Positions 35,001-44,439 of a stretch of 64,000 nt of DNA are shown here, in pieces. The DNA is from Symsagittifera roscoffensis. Its lineage: Eukaryota > Xenacoelomorpha > Acoela > Convolutidae. Position 1 is the first letter of the stretch; each line of letters opens with the position of its first letter. Both the position numbers and the translations under genes were made by a program. Below the pieces are notes generated by a model. The model saw nothing but the letters and a program-made list of their open reading frames with translations. It did not search any database and was not told where the DNA came from. The DNA lies in contig NC_087066.1 in the NCBI RefSeq assembly GCF_963678635.1, forward strand, positions 4,586,485 through 4,650,484. Direction: 5' to 3'.

Positions 35001-36645
35001 AGTTCGGGCCACTTGGAAGGGAAGTCCTGCTTGCAGATGCTCTGGAACGCCGTCGACAACTGGTTCCTATAAATAGCTCAACTACACTAAACTAGAGCAT
35101 ATAAAACTTCAAATATTGCAGACTCAGCCGTGCAATTTAGTCGTAATGGTGATCAGCTTCGCAAATCCCTCGTTTTTCTCCAATAATTTCTCTATTAATG
35201 ACTCTATTAAGCAATTAATAGATTAATAACTTTGCTGAAATCAAACCAGTTTTCATTTCAAAGTCAACAGCACTGTCGTGTTATAATTATTCGGTCAAAG
35301 TGAAGGTCAACTGCGACTGACCTGAGTAGTCTGGGTGACCTTGAGATGGCTTCTACAATGACACCCCTGATGAAGGCCTTGTCGTTCTCGTGGATGGAGA
35401 AGGGCGGCACCTCCCCCTCCACACTGCCTTTGGGGGGATCCTTCTCCTCCCAGTAGTTCGTGATCATGTTCTTGAAATAGATCGCGGCTGAAATAAAACA
35501 CGTAATATAGATGACCTAATTTCGTATAACATTACATATGCAATTAAATATTTCTTCTTTTGTAAGTTCGACCGATTATAATATTTTCATTTTTTTATTA
35601 GGATGAAAATAGGTTATAAACAATCTTCAACAATCAAATTGCTTAGAAACTTATCGATGGATAAGTTGTATCTAGAACTTCTAGTCATGGAGGAGGGGGA
35701 GGGATAGCCAAGATCATGACATACCTGCTTGTCTGGTTGGTTGTTGCACTTGGTCATTGGTCACTACTTTCAGGATGCTGGGTGCGAAGTCGATGATTTT
35801 GAAGATCTGAATCAACAATACAAACATTTGCTCTCATAGTGTAAAAATCATACCATATGTTTTTGCATAATTTCTCTCCATAGTATTTCCCCATTTTCTT
35901 CATTTCATCCATTTATTCGCAAACTTCATCGTCTTATTTTTATTGTTGACAAATTTATCAAGGCAAGTGCTTAAATTTTGTGTCACTGTGATTTCTACAT
36001 AATAACTCAATGAAATTCGGGGAATTTCTCGCAAATCTTTCTCGTAAACTAAAGCTATATTTTGTTGTAAAAAATTTCTGATGAACGTGCTCTCGAAATT
36101 TTTCGATAACGTTTTCTGTACATTTGAAACAGCCAACAAACACCAGGAAAAACTTCAACGAATTCAGTAAAATCAACGAAACATTAGTTACTTTTTCACA
36201 AAACTAGCCGAAGTAAATAGATATTTTTTATTCCGCTGGCATATATGAAAATTAAAATCCGATTTCGATATCACGTTCTCCTTGCGCCATTTGCACTGTC
36301 GTAAATAGCAGTTTCGTGCTATAAGTCAACATCAATTGGAGAGTGGAATTCGCCTTCCTTTCAACAAATGAACTGAAATGAACTCAATTAAAAAATCTTA
36401 GTCAAAACGGCAGAAGTCGATTTCAGTATGATCAAACTAAGAAAAAGTAGAAAAAAAACCATTAAAAAAAGTTCAAAATCATCACGACCAATATAATTGT
36501 CTTCGCTATGTTCATTGACATTAAACAACAATTAAGCCTAATCGAATTACTGGCAGCATACCGTGTCGAGTTCCTGTTCCGCATCCTTCTGTAGTTCTGG
36601 ATCGAGCGAGCTCTGGAACAGGGTGCAGATGCTCTCCACGTCCAT
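18889..36645 (-). CDS. Importin-7/8 (karyopherin-beta family nuclear import receptor), 18 exons
   Basis: RanGTP-regulated receptor carrying cargo through the nuclear pore. Exons in gene order: 36562-36645, 35725-35806, 35322-35487, 34908-35066, 33962-34306, 33296-33506, 32763-32951, 32134-32301, 31149-31362, 29076-29292, 28297-28433, 27083-27306, 26291-26473, 25232-25380, 24746-24882, 20689-20844, 20112-20270, 18889-19178. Every junction is GT-AG, all phases fit, and the sum is 3270 bases (1089 residues plus stop) against about 1040 in vertebrate IPO7/IPO8. Landmarks in order: importin-beta N-terminal domain; an acidic loop before [101 protein letters not shown]; and two very acidic exons (residues ~889-993). 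The tail has FNF and FQFGG, as in the C-terminal cargo/importin-beta-binding end of IPO7. Start: the only ATG before the first exon's conserved sequence. The long fifteenth intron (24745-20845) is packed with repeats. Confidence 0.95.
19291..19603. mobile_element. Possible MITE related to the GGCGGATC family
   Basis: The left part (AGAGGCGGATTTAAAATTTTC followed by TTTTGCCGACC) resembles the element at 27998-28214. The proposed right end, CCCCTCTAAAT, is a short inverted match of the left ATTTAGAGG. No target duplication was found. It sits in the last intron of the importin gene. Confidence 0.35.
21430..22480. repeat. ~1 kb dispersed repeat, second copy at 38366-39270
   Basis: The two copies can be followed block by block: ACAGAGGCGAAGCGGAGC, a GATGCGGCACGAAA block, repeated GGGCGTAG phrases, CAGACTTTTTTAAGTCTGTAG and AGGGGAGTAT.CAGGC near the right end. 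The left end is the same hairpin tail as the SINE family, so this may be a composite or a longer relative. No open frame survives. Importin intron. Confidence 0.6.
22662..22725. repeat. 17-bp tandem repeat, about four copies
   Basis: The unit is TTTCAAGTTTTACGAAG in direct tandem. Further right, near 22803-22853, AGCAGCATCATATGA occurs twice. Confidence 0.85.
23540..23800. repeat. Repeated AAGCCGATA...AGGCCGAAACCTAT phrase
   Basis: A block reading AAGCCGATATA.AATAGGCC and continuing GAAACCTAT.AAGCCC occurs near 23590 and 23735. A variant is near 39409, next to another SINE. It behaves as part of a dispersed repeat upstream of the 24 kb SINE. Confidence 0.5.
24091..24302 (-). mobile_element. 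tRNA-derived SINE, second family (copy 1)
   Basis: Minus strand: A box TTAGTCTGGAGG and a B-box-like GGGTTTGAAACTG, about 50 bases apart. The rest matches 40091-40290 over about 200 bases, including AACCCG..AAAAGTCTACAT and a terminal GCTTGCTTATCGCAAGC hairpin. Confidence 0.65.
25742..26095 (-). repeat. Inverted copy of the repeat at 11430-11773
   Basis: It begins with CATAGCCAACTGACAGTTGG, the exact complement of the right end of the 11 kb copy, and continues in register through the CTAAAAATTAAATTCCA block. It lies in the importin intron between the exons at 26291 and 25380. Confidence 0.7.
26690..27000. repeat. Intron segment with GGGGGTCTTTCCCAT direct repeat
   Basis: GGGGGTCTTTCCCAT followed by A.TA.A occurs at about 26817 and 26911. 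C-rich runs (CCCCCCAC, CCGCCCC) follow each. It is probably a decayed inserted element. No coding potential. Confidence 0.4.
27998..28214. mobile_element. hAT-type MITE, 217 bp
   Basis: Both sides carry the same 8-base target duplication CCTATATA (27990-27997 and 28215-28222). The termini read (T)AGGGGCGG on the left and, as the complement of the right end, CAGGGGCGG. An 8-bp duplication with a CAGGG-like tip is the signature of the hAT superfamily. There is no open frame. It lies in the importin intron between exons at 28297 and 27306. Confidence 0.8.
28681..28700. repeat. Poly-G tract
   Basis: A run of about 16-20 G residues interrupted by one C. Such tracts are prone to length error in sequencing. 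Confidence 0.8.
29787..30958 (+). pseudogene. Broken MULE-type transposase inside an importin intron
   Basis: Mutator-like transposases excise and insert DNA with a DDE catalytic core. Three reading frames have to be combined to follow the resemblance. Recognisable parts in order are [27 protein letters not shown] (first catalytic Asp region), then after a frameshift near 30465-30490 [26 protein letters not shown] (second Asp), [13 protein letters not shown] (the conserved His block), and after a stop (TGA near 30706) and another shift [13 protein letters not shown]. With two shifts and a stop it cannot encode a full enzyme. It lies antisense to the importin gene, between the exons at 31149 and 29292. 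Confidence 0.75.
31703..32035. mobile_element. Diverged inverted relative of the 217-bp hAT MITE
   Basis: The right end, read as complement, is CAGTGGTGGATCTAGGATTTT, matching the GGCGGATCTAGAATTTTC tip at 27998. The left part (CTTTGGTA, ATCCATTTTGGGC.GACC, GGCGCC) matches the inner and right part of that element in inverted order. The left terminus is eroded. A C tract and a CA repeat have grown inside it. Confidence 0.6.
31942..32009. repeat. Poly-C tract followed by (CA)n microsatellite
   Basis: About 14 C residues, CTC, then about 26 CA dinucleotides. On the minus strand this is a (GT)n tract in an importin intron. Length is likely polymorphic. Confidence 0.95.
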
Positions 36646-36936
36646 TGTGTATTGCTGTTGTACTTACTTCTTCTCTTCTGCTTCTACTCTTAGGTGTAGT
36701 CTGTTAGGCTCAGGTTCAGTTCGCTCTTCAGTTCAACACATCAATCAACAGCACACGGCATCAACTCTGAAAAGGAGACAAAAAACTATAAAATCACCTT
36801 TTCAACTACCGGCGAGTACAGAATTTTTAATTATTATCCTCAAAGGTAACACGAGGAGACAAATTGTAAATATTTGTACGCATTTAAAAATACCACACGT
36901 AAAGTTTCATTAATCTTTTCCAGTTTTAATTTTTTC

Positions 36937-37095
36937 ACACAGAGGCGAAGCTCGGCTTCGCAAACACTAGCGAGAACACAATGAAATAAGAAAAATAGAA
37001 ATAAGCCAAGAATTAGTAAAAATTCCACGTCGTGTCGGATTCGACCCTGTGATCTAGAGATTATGAACCTCAAGCACAAACCACTCAGCCACAAT
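36937..37095 (-). mobile_element. tRNA-derived SINE upstream of the importin gene
   Basis: Minus strand: A box TGGCTGAGTGG, B box GGTCGAATCC, body, then the tail hairpin GCGAAGCC.AGCTTCGCCTCTG. It has the same family layout as 15550-15725 and 17949-18125. It lies about 300 bases upstream of the importin start codon. Confidence 0.65.
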
Positions 37096-38365
37096 GACGC
37101 TTAAAAATTCAGAAACACTAGCCGAATCAGAACATAAAACAAAGAACAGACTATGAAATTTCCAAATGAGCTGGCTAGTGTAATAATAGAAGATGAGGGT
37201 TCAAATTTATATCTTTTAAACACTTCACGTGCACTAGCAACACACTCGGTGGTCAAAATTTTCCGCAGCAAGCTAGTTAGTTGATCACAGACAACTCCCC
37301 TCAAAACCAAAAAATTACCTCAAATTCAAATTGCGCTGCATCAAACTTAGAAACAGAAGTGAAACAGCACAATACAAGAAGATACAAATGATGGTCCACG
37401 AAACCAAAAATGATTATGACACAGAAGAAATTCGTCAGTGTGAACTTTTTACTGAACGAGATCAGACCAGTCACAAAAACTACAAATAAGTTTTTTCTAC
37501 TTCATTTTCACATTAGTCTCATTTGTTAGGTGTAATGTGATGAAACGACTATACGAATGCGTGCAACGTTGTAAATTAGACAAACGACAATAAATAACAA
37601 TCAAAAATTAACAAAAAACCAACAAAAATGTTTTGTTTTGGAGCTGAATAATTTTGTGTTCCCAAGGAAGCATAAATGAAGGTATGTAAAATTATTTTTC
37701 TCGGAGTAAACCCAAAATTTTCATTACGTAAACGAAAACTTTAAGTCTAATTTTGAGCGAGTAAAGACGTGGTCGCTGGCTTCTCTCGCTCGAAATTAAG
37801 TTAAAATTAAAAATTTCAAACCGGTTTTTCTCGACACTGGGACAAAATTTTGAAAACTCTTTTTATTATAATTCAAATCACGGCTGAGATGTCTTTAACA
37901 TGATAAATCACTGGACCCCTCATGATTATTCATGGTACCTATATTTGATTGAAAACTAAAACTAAAATACAGCCGAAGACAAAATTTCTCCCCATTTTCA
38001 AATTTCATTACAAAGCCCAAACTTTAACCCAAATTCAAATAAACAGAGTATCAGCTACGATTTCGCAGCTCAAGTATATTGACAATCAATCTGACGTTCA
38101 GTCTATCATAAAAAGTCTGCTTAACTTCTCTGAAAACTCCTTGCTACTGCAAATAATCTGAAAAATATCAGACACCGCAACTCAGAAATTCAAATATTTT
38201 AAAACGGAAGAGATTCAGAAGATACAGCTCTAATCTTTGCTCTAATCTTTGCCCTAACATCCCGGGAAGTTCAATTTGCGCCAAATATGCGAGGTCTTCT
38301 GAATTTAAATCAACTTTAAATTGTTTAGAAGCAAAAATTATGCTAACAAGTTTGAAAACTTCACA
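37096..38365. other. Intergenic, repeat-derived
   Basis: No gene is visible. 37795-37990 is a copy of the dispersed family described at 12110-12300. GCTCTAATCTTT is tandemly duplicated near 38230. No open frame shows a recognisable domain. Confidence 0.4.
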
Positions 38366-39270
38366 CAGGCGAGGCGGAGCTTCGCACCACTTGCATGACA
38401 ACACTAGCATAAAAAACGTAAGTCGAAACAAAAATGTTGAAAAAAACTAGGTGAGCCATTTGGTATGACTAGATTAAAAACAACTAGGGGCCAACTAATG
38501 CTATATTGAATGAATTTACTATACTCATGCGGCACGAAAAATCCTTAGTTGTTTCTCTACTAACATAAGTGAGAAGAGTAAAAAAATTTTTTTGATATAA
38601 TCAGTTTTCTAAAGAAATAAGTTTCATAAACTGCTCAAAAGTTCCATAAAACGGAAAAGGTTGTGGCCGATTAAGCAGAGAAGACTCCCAAAACTGGGTT
38701 CACTATAGAACACAACCTGAGAAATGGCACGCGAATTCAACCCTAAATCTCAGATTTGGGAGGGTAGTTCTCGAGAAATGTCAAAAACTTGAAAAAAAAA
38801 CGGAAAAATCAAAATTTCAACTTCTCCGAGGTCCACAAATTTTAATGTCAAAAAAATTTGGGAGTAAGCAAATGAGCTTCCTACTACCCGTTCTTTGAAT
38901 TGAACCCAAATTCGCAAATATTTCAGGGTAGTTTTCGAGAATATTTAAAGTTTAAAAACGATCCACAATCGAAAACGTGACTATTCCGAGGGCCATAATT
39001 TTGTTTAAAAACAAATGGCGCGTAGCCACTCATGGCGGGAGCTTTTCGAAACCGTCCTATTCATTGAAACCAAAAACTCAGCTTTGAGAGTAGTGTTTTG
39101 CGAGAAAACGAAAAAAAATCAAAAATATGGGTCAAATAATCCCCCACAGACATTTTGAAGGCTGTAGACAGAGGGGTCAAGTAAAAAGAGACTCTAGGGG
39201 AGTATACAGGCACACAGAGGAGTAGGCGGTCTTTCAATTGATACCCAATTTTGAAAATCAGTAGAAATTT
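38366..39270. repeat. ~1 kb dispersed repeat, copy 2
   Basis: This is a block-by-block match to 21430-22480, beginning at CACAGGCGAGGCGGAGC and ending after CTAGGGGAGTATACAGGC and GGCGGTCTTTCAATTGATACCC. It carries many small indels relative to the other copy, so both are old. Confidence 0.6.
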
Positions 39271-40090
39271 CTGAGAAAAACTAAAACTTTACCAATGAAT
39301 TTGGAAATAATTTTCCATTATGAAAAAAATTCAACAAACCGATTGATAACCATACAACCAACATGAACTGCGGAGGGTAGTATTCCAATGACCCAAAATT
39401 AGGTGAGTAAGCCGATAACAATAGGCCGAAATATTTCGGGGCGAGGAATTTTTTTTAGCGAAACAAAAAAGCAAAGAAGGAAATGTGAAGTGAAGGTTAT
39501 AAACACTACCAATTTGTGTGAGTAAATCAATCACTTAAAGAACAATAAAGAAAACTGCGCGCAGCACAAACAAGTTATTTCAAGATGTGAAATTTAAGCC
39601 GACAACAGATAAACAGACTGACCACATGGGGAAAGAGTAAAAATGACCATCACAATTTTGTAAAAAACGACCATAACAACATAAAAAAGTGACCAAAAGT
39701 GACTTCGCTCTCCAACACTCAAACAAAAAAAAAACATTCAAGGCGGTCAAAAAACTTAATTTAGCAGTAACTAAACTAAAAAAAAGTTGTTCGATGACAA
39801 AGGTAACGAGAAGTTCTCTTGCCGAAAACAACATAGGATATCCAGAATTCAAAGCGAATCTTCCCATTATAAGTTGTCTCGTCTAGATGCAGGGCATAGC
39901 GTTTCATAATAAGCTGATTTCTGAGTTAGTTCATGACCCACGGGGCAATTCAGTAGGTTAACATTTTGGAAAGGTGACTTTGAGACAAAGAGTGACATAA
40001 ATGTAACCAAAAGTGACTGGTCACTCATGAGTGACCAAAGTGGTCAGTATGCAGACAAATAATTGGCCGAATATTTCCCGTTGGAAAAAA

Positions 40091-40290
40091 AACAGGTTCT
40101 GGTCAGTTTCAAACCCAGGACCTTCGCCGTCCCAGGCATATTCGTTACGTTACCTCCAGGCTAAGTTGCCTGGAACTAAATAGAGCTTTGAATTCATTTT
40201 GAACCAAGATACATGTGATTCTGTTAAAGAAGTAGTTAACCCGAAAAAAGTCTACATTCCAGCTTGATGACGCTTGCTAATCGCAAGCGT
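40091..40290 (-). mobile_element. tRNA-derived SINE, second family (copy 2)
   Basis: Matches 24091-24302. The A box region has a 5-base internal duplication (GTTAC GTTAC). The B-box-like GGGTTTGAAACTG is intact. It ends in GCTTGCTAATCGCAAGC. Confidence 0.65.
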
Positions 40291-41938
40291 AATAATTAAA
40301 TCGTAAAAAATAATTTCAACATTGTTAGAAAAACTTTCCGTTTTTCCTTGTATCTCGTATCAGAAACACAAAACAAACGAATATAAAAACAATTAAATTG
40401 GAGATTATTCGCAAGCTATTTTTGGAGGAAAAAAACGTTTTTTTTTTCTTATCAACAAGTTTTGGAAACTCTAGCCAATGCTAAAAACGTAAGTGCACAT
40501 TCGCGCAAGAAATTACTTGATTTGAGATTGTATATACTGCGCTTTTTACCGCGTTGATTAAAAATCGAGTTTCAGGCACCGTTGCAGATTTGACTCATGT
40601 CTAATACATATTGCACATGTTTTGAAAATTATTTAAGAAACCGAAACGAACTAACATGGAATATTCCTGAACCGTCCACTCTTATCGGCGAAAAATGCTA
40701 GAATTCAAACGAACTAAAATTTTTCCAAAACTACACGCATATTCTAGACTACGCTCGATGCAAAATCTTCAATGAGAAAAATATATTGCTCAATGAGAAA
40801 ACTAACGTTTCATTTTTCTTTGCTTTTGCAAAACACAGGATTATCTTTGAACAAAGAACAATACCAAACAAAATTTTTTTTCAGGCTACGCTTGCCAAAA
40901 ACAATGGGAAACAACATCGGGGCGCATTAAACTTTATTTCAATTTATATTCTTTTAACGAATTATACTTTTCGCTAATACTGATAAAAGCGCACAAATTT
41001 TCAGGCGCTTTTAAGACTGCAGTCACCAAAAAAAAGTTGTCGTTTAGAACGCATCAAAAATTTGTATAGTAACCCAGTCTGAACAACAAGAAGCATTAAG
41101 GACAAGCTGTTTCTATACTTGAACCTTCCGTTTCAAATTTCATCCTCTTTAATCATTCACGCTAAAAACTGGTTGCAAACTTACATTGCCAGACGGCAAA
41201 AACTTAGCAACTTTTCGCAATTTTACAGAGAGCCAGTAAATGATAGTCGTAATACATATAGTAGCCAACTAAAATCTTCTGGCCTTCGTATTTGATGTGA
41301 AAAATTTTTCCAACTTCAGCTTTCTATGGGATTTCTTAAGTGAAACATAGGCTCTTCTGAAGAGTAAAATATCTTCAAAGTTGGTGGTTTTCATGCCGGA
41401 TTGAGAAAACACCTTCAGATATTTGTCGTCAATTTGTCCAAACTTGAACTTAACCAAACTACACCTTCATGATGACGCCTTGTCCTCGGTTTTTATAAAA
41501 ACAGTTACAAAAGGAGATGCCCGTTTTTGCTATATTGACTGATCATTTCGAGCCTGAAAGTGGAACTAAGTTTCCATTTTCAAAAAAAAATCCCTAGAAC
41601 TTTCGTAAAAACTCAAAGCGCTTGTTTAAAAATCATCAAGGCCTATATAAGAGTCTTCGCTGATCATTGACTGTTAATAATTTAATTTCGTTTCAAAAAC
41701 AACGCTAGATGGTTGGCTTTATACGCATTTTCTAACAGTCTTAAGCATATAATGTTTTCGAAACATTGAAAACGGTGTCAACAATTACACACATGGCAAA
41801 ATCATTCGGTTATTTTATCTTTTCTATGAGCTAAGAACACCAAACAAGTTTAATTTCATTTTCTTGTCCCAAGGTTATTAACTAACAAGCCCACCCTGAC
41901 ACTATATCAGATACACTGAAATCTATCACTACCAGAAG
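40291..41938. other. Intergenic stretch upstream of the receptor gene
   Basis: AT-rich, with no recognisable coding exon or repeat. Open frames here begin with non-ATG codons or lack any domain. ACTATATCAG near 41900 is a weak TATA-like element 40 bases before the receptor's first ATG. Confidence 0.35.
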
Positions 41939-43448
41939 ATGCATTTTCAAAGACTTATCAAGTCTGCACTAACTATTTCCACAAATAACGTTCCAAATAA
42001 AAAAATATTGTTAGGACAATCATATTGTTTCAAACCTGGCAACACGATGAGTCCAACAAGATACTCTTTCTGTTTGTGCCTGTCAATCATTGAAGTATTT
42101 GTTAGTCATCAGGTCAAACAAAATCTAAGATCTGGTTTTGCAGTAAACTACACTACAAATTTCAGTCCCCGATTTAGTCAAATCTCACAATTCAATAACC
42201 TTGTCACCATAAAAATGGAATGTAATCCAGAGAAATTTTATGACACCGATTTCTTGGAGCAGACTGCTTTCCGTACAACCGGCATTATGATGGCTATGTC
42301 TATATTCATATGGATTAACGCACCGCTTCTCATTATTGGTCCATTTGTACTCCCACGCCTTAGAACCAACTGCCGAAAAATCATTGGCATGATAGTTTTA
42401 TCTGACTTGCTTATGAACACTTGTGCTCTTGTTTTCAAGTATCAGCAAGACAAGTTTGGAAATCATGTCAGTTATTGCTTCACTCTGACTCTCCTCTTTG
42501 ACGGATCTGTTCAGTGGTCTCAAATTTGGTAAGCAAACTTCAGAAAAAAATGAAAACATGGCTGGCCTCTACAAACTGAAGGCATCTTACACATTAGTTT
42601 TCGCTCAATGTAAATGTTTTAGGTCAATTCTTCTGATAGCCAATGTGTATCTTACTATACAACCAAAACTAGGCGTCTCGGGAACTTCTACAAACTTCTT
42701 TTCATTCTGTCACTTGATCGCTTGGCCCTGGGGTATTGCCCTGACACTTTTAACATCTGGAGTTGGTCTTTTCGACTTGTGTGCGCACGACAATTATCTG
42801 GCTGGTAGAGGTTGTTACGGAAACTTCTCTTTTGTTCTAAGTCCTAACGAGGCAGATTGTTTGATGGCACGGCCCGGTTTAAGTGTTTGGATGGCATATT
42901 ATGCAATTGAAATTGCATTACTAATTTTAGTCGTTTTTCTGTATGGTATAACACTTTGGGTAACCCATAAAACGTGGAAGCAAACAGCAAATAAATTGGT
43001 TTATCATACTAATGTGAAGTGCGTAAATAAGGAACTATATGATGGTGACTCAATCGCGGCTTCATGTTCTTTAACAGTGTACAAAACGATCCTTCGATTA
43101 TCCACCACGGCGTTTATTTATGTAGTTTCTATGACGCCAATCATTGCCGCGAAGGTGTATAGAACCCGTTTTGGCCCTATACCTGACCAGACTATCCGAG
43201 AATGGAGCAATGCACTCGACGACTTAATGCGAGGGGTAATTGGAATATCGAATATAATTTTCTATGCATATTTCAGTCCAATATTTCGTTCTGAGATCAA
43301 GCAATTGGTTACCTGTACAATATACTGCTGCACAAGAAAAACTATTTTCAAACGAAATCAAGCCATTGCGCAGTCTCACTGCTCCTCGGAAGTGGAGATG
43401 AACGTCCGACAGGTAACCTTCACCAGAACAGCAAACCAAGAACTATAA
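41939..43448 (+). CDS. Seven-transmembrane (G-protein-coupled) receptor, two exons, 471 residues
   Basis: Plasma-membrane receptor; ligand unknown. Exon 1 is 41939-42528, exon 2 is 42623-43448, with a 94-base intron (donor TTG|GTAAGC, acceptor TTTTAG|GTCAA) that keeps frame within the third membrane helix. The N-terminal outer region (~110 residues) has two glycosylation sites (NYT, NFS). An internal Met at residue 37 begins a signal-peptide-like stretch (SFCLCLSIIEVFV) and could be the real start. Helices run approximately: TM1 112-138, TM2 148-167, TM3 180-212 with Cys180 at its top, then SFCHLIAWPWGIALTLLTSG (TM4), YYAIEIALLILVVFLYGITL (TM5), TTAFIYVVSMTPIIAAKVY (TM6), GVIGISNIIFYAYFSPIF (TM7). 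DRY and NPxxY motifs of classical rhodopsin-like receptors are absent. The layout around TM3 and TM7 reminds me of cAMP-receptor-like/GPR157-type receptors, but assignment is tentative. A cytoplasmic CCTRK cluster follows TM7. Confidence 0.75.
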
Positions 43449-43461
43449 CTTTGAATTAACT

Positions 43462-43467
43462 AATAAA
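43462..43467 (+). terminator. Poly(A) signal AATAAA of the receptor gene
   Basis: AATAAA lies 14 bases after the receptor stop codon, followed by a T-rich segment (GTTCTATTTGATC). A very short 3' UTR, as for the sulfotransferase gene. Confidence 0.55.
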
Positions 43468-43914
43468 GTTCTATTTGATCATGTTATTACTAATTAATCA
43501 TTCCCTTGTCGAATCTTTCCATCCAATCTCTGCTGCTCAATATCAAATCTTTCCGGGTAAAAATACCATAAAAAAACACTCCTTCGATCAAAAAACATGA
43601 AAAATTTATCAAGCATCCGAAATAAAAGAGCATTGAGTCAATTGCGGACAAAGTGATTTGCTAAAAGGCAAAAACGAAGCTTCCTACCATTTACGATACA
43701 GAAATATATGCCACGAGAATGTTTCAATTATAAAAAAGTTTAAAAAAGAAAAAATAATCAACATGTGTAATCTAAATAAAGTTTTCAGAACTACTCCCAT
43801 GACCAGGTCTATCAATTTTCTTTAAACTCTACGGACGTTAAAACATGTTGAGAGACAAGAAAATAGTTCTCGACAAAAATTTTTAATTTATCGGAACATA
43901 ATTCAGAAGGGTAG

Positions 43915-43985
43915 AAAATATCATGGTACCGAAGTTACTATACTAGTCCTTCATGAATTATCATGGTAGCCGAAGTTACTTCAAT
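43915..43985. repeat. Short direct duplication around ATCATGGTA.CCGAAGTTACT
   Basis: Two copies of a block reading ATCATGGTA(G)CCGAAGTTACT lie about 45 bases apart. No further structure is seen. Confidence 0.7.
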
Positions 43986-44439
43986 AGGCCTTAAATATTA
44001 GCACCCAGTCAAAAAACCATTGAAGTTCATAAATTATGGAGAAGTAAAGTATAACGTGAGTCTAAGGGTTGGGGATTAAGCCAACCAGATTGAGAAAACT
44101 AACACCTGCGCAGAATAAACCGGGGTAGTAAATATTGAGCTGATATAAGGCTAAGGGTTTATCAAATGCTTATACTAAGCTGCGCTTTCGTTCCCTTGGC
44201 TCTACAATTCAAAAATTTCTTCGAAAGTAGTTTTTATCATTACTAGAGCCGAGTACACAGGCAGCGTTATCAACCTGTTTTGAGAGTGAGTTTCTCTGCT
44301 TAAGAAAACTACCTGCCCTGGGTTCCTCGGTACATGTTCTCAAGTTCTTCCTGAACTGGTTTAGAAAAACCTCAGTGCTATGAAAGGCGACACCGTGAAG
44401 TTCAAAAGTTAATTTGAGACGCCTGGGTAAACGCTGACC

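Noticed and set aside
41269-41457. Minus-strand 62-codon frame (KFKFGQIDDKYLKVF)
   Set aside because: It begins with TTG, an upstream ATG is followed by TAG after two codons, and no acceptor or homology supports it as an exon.
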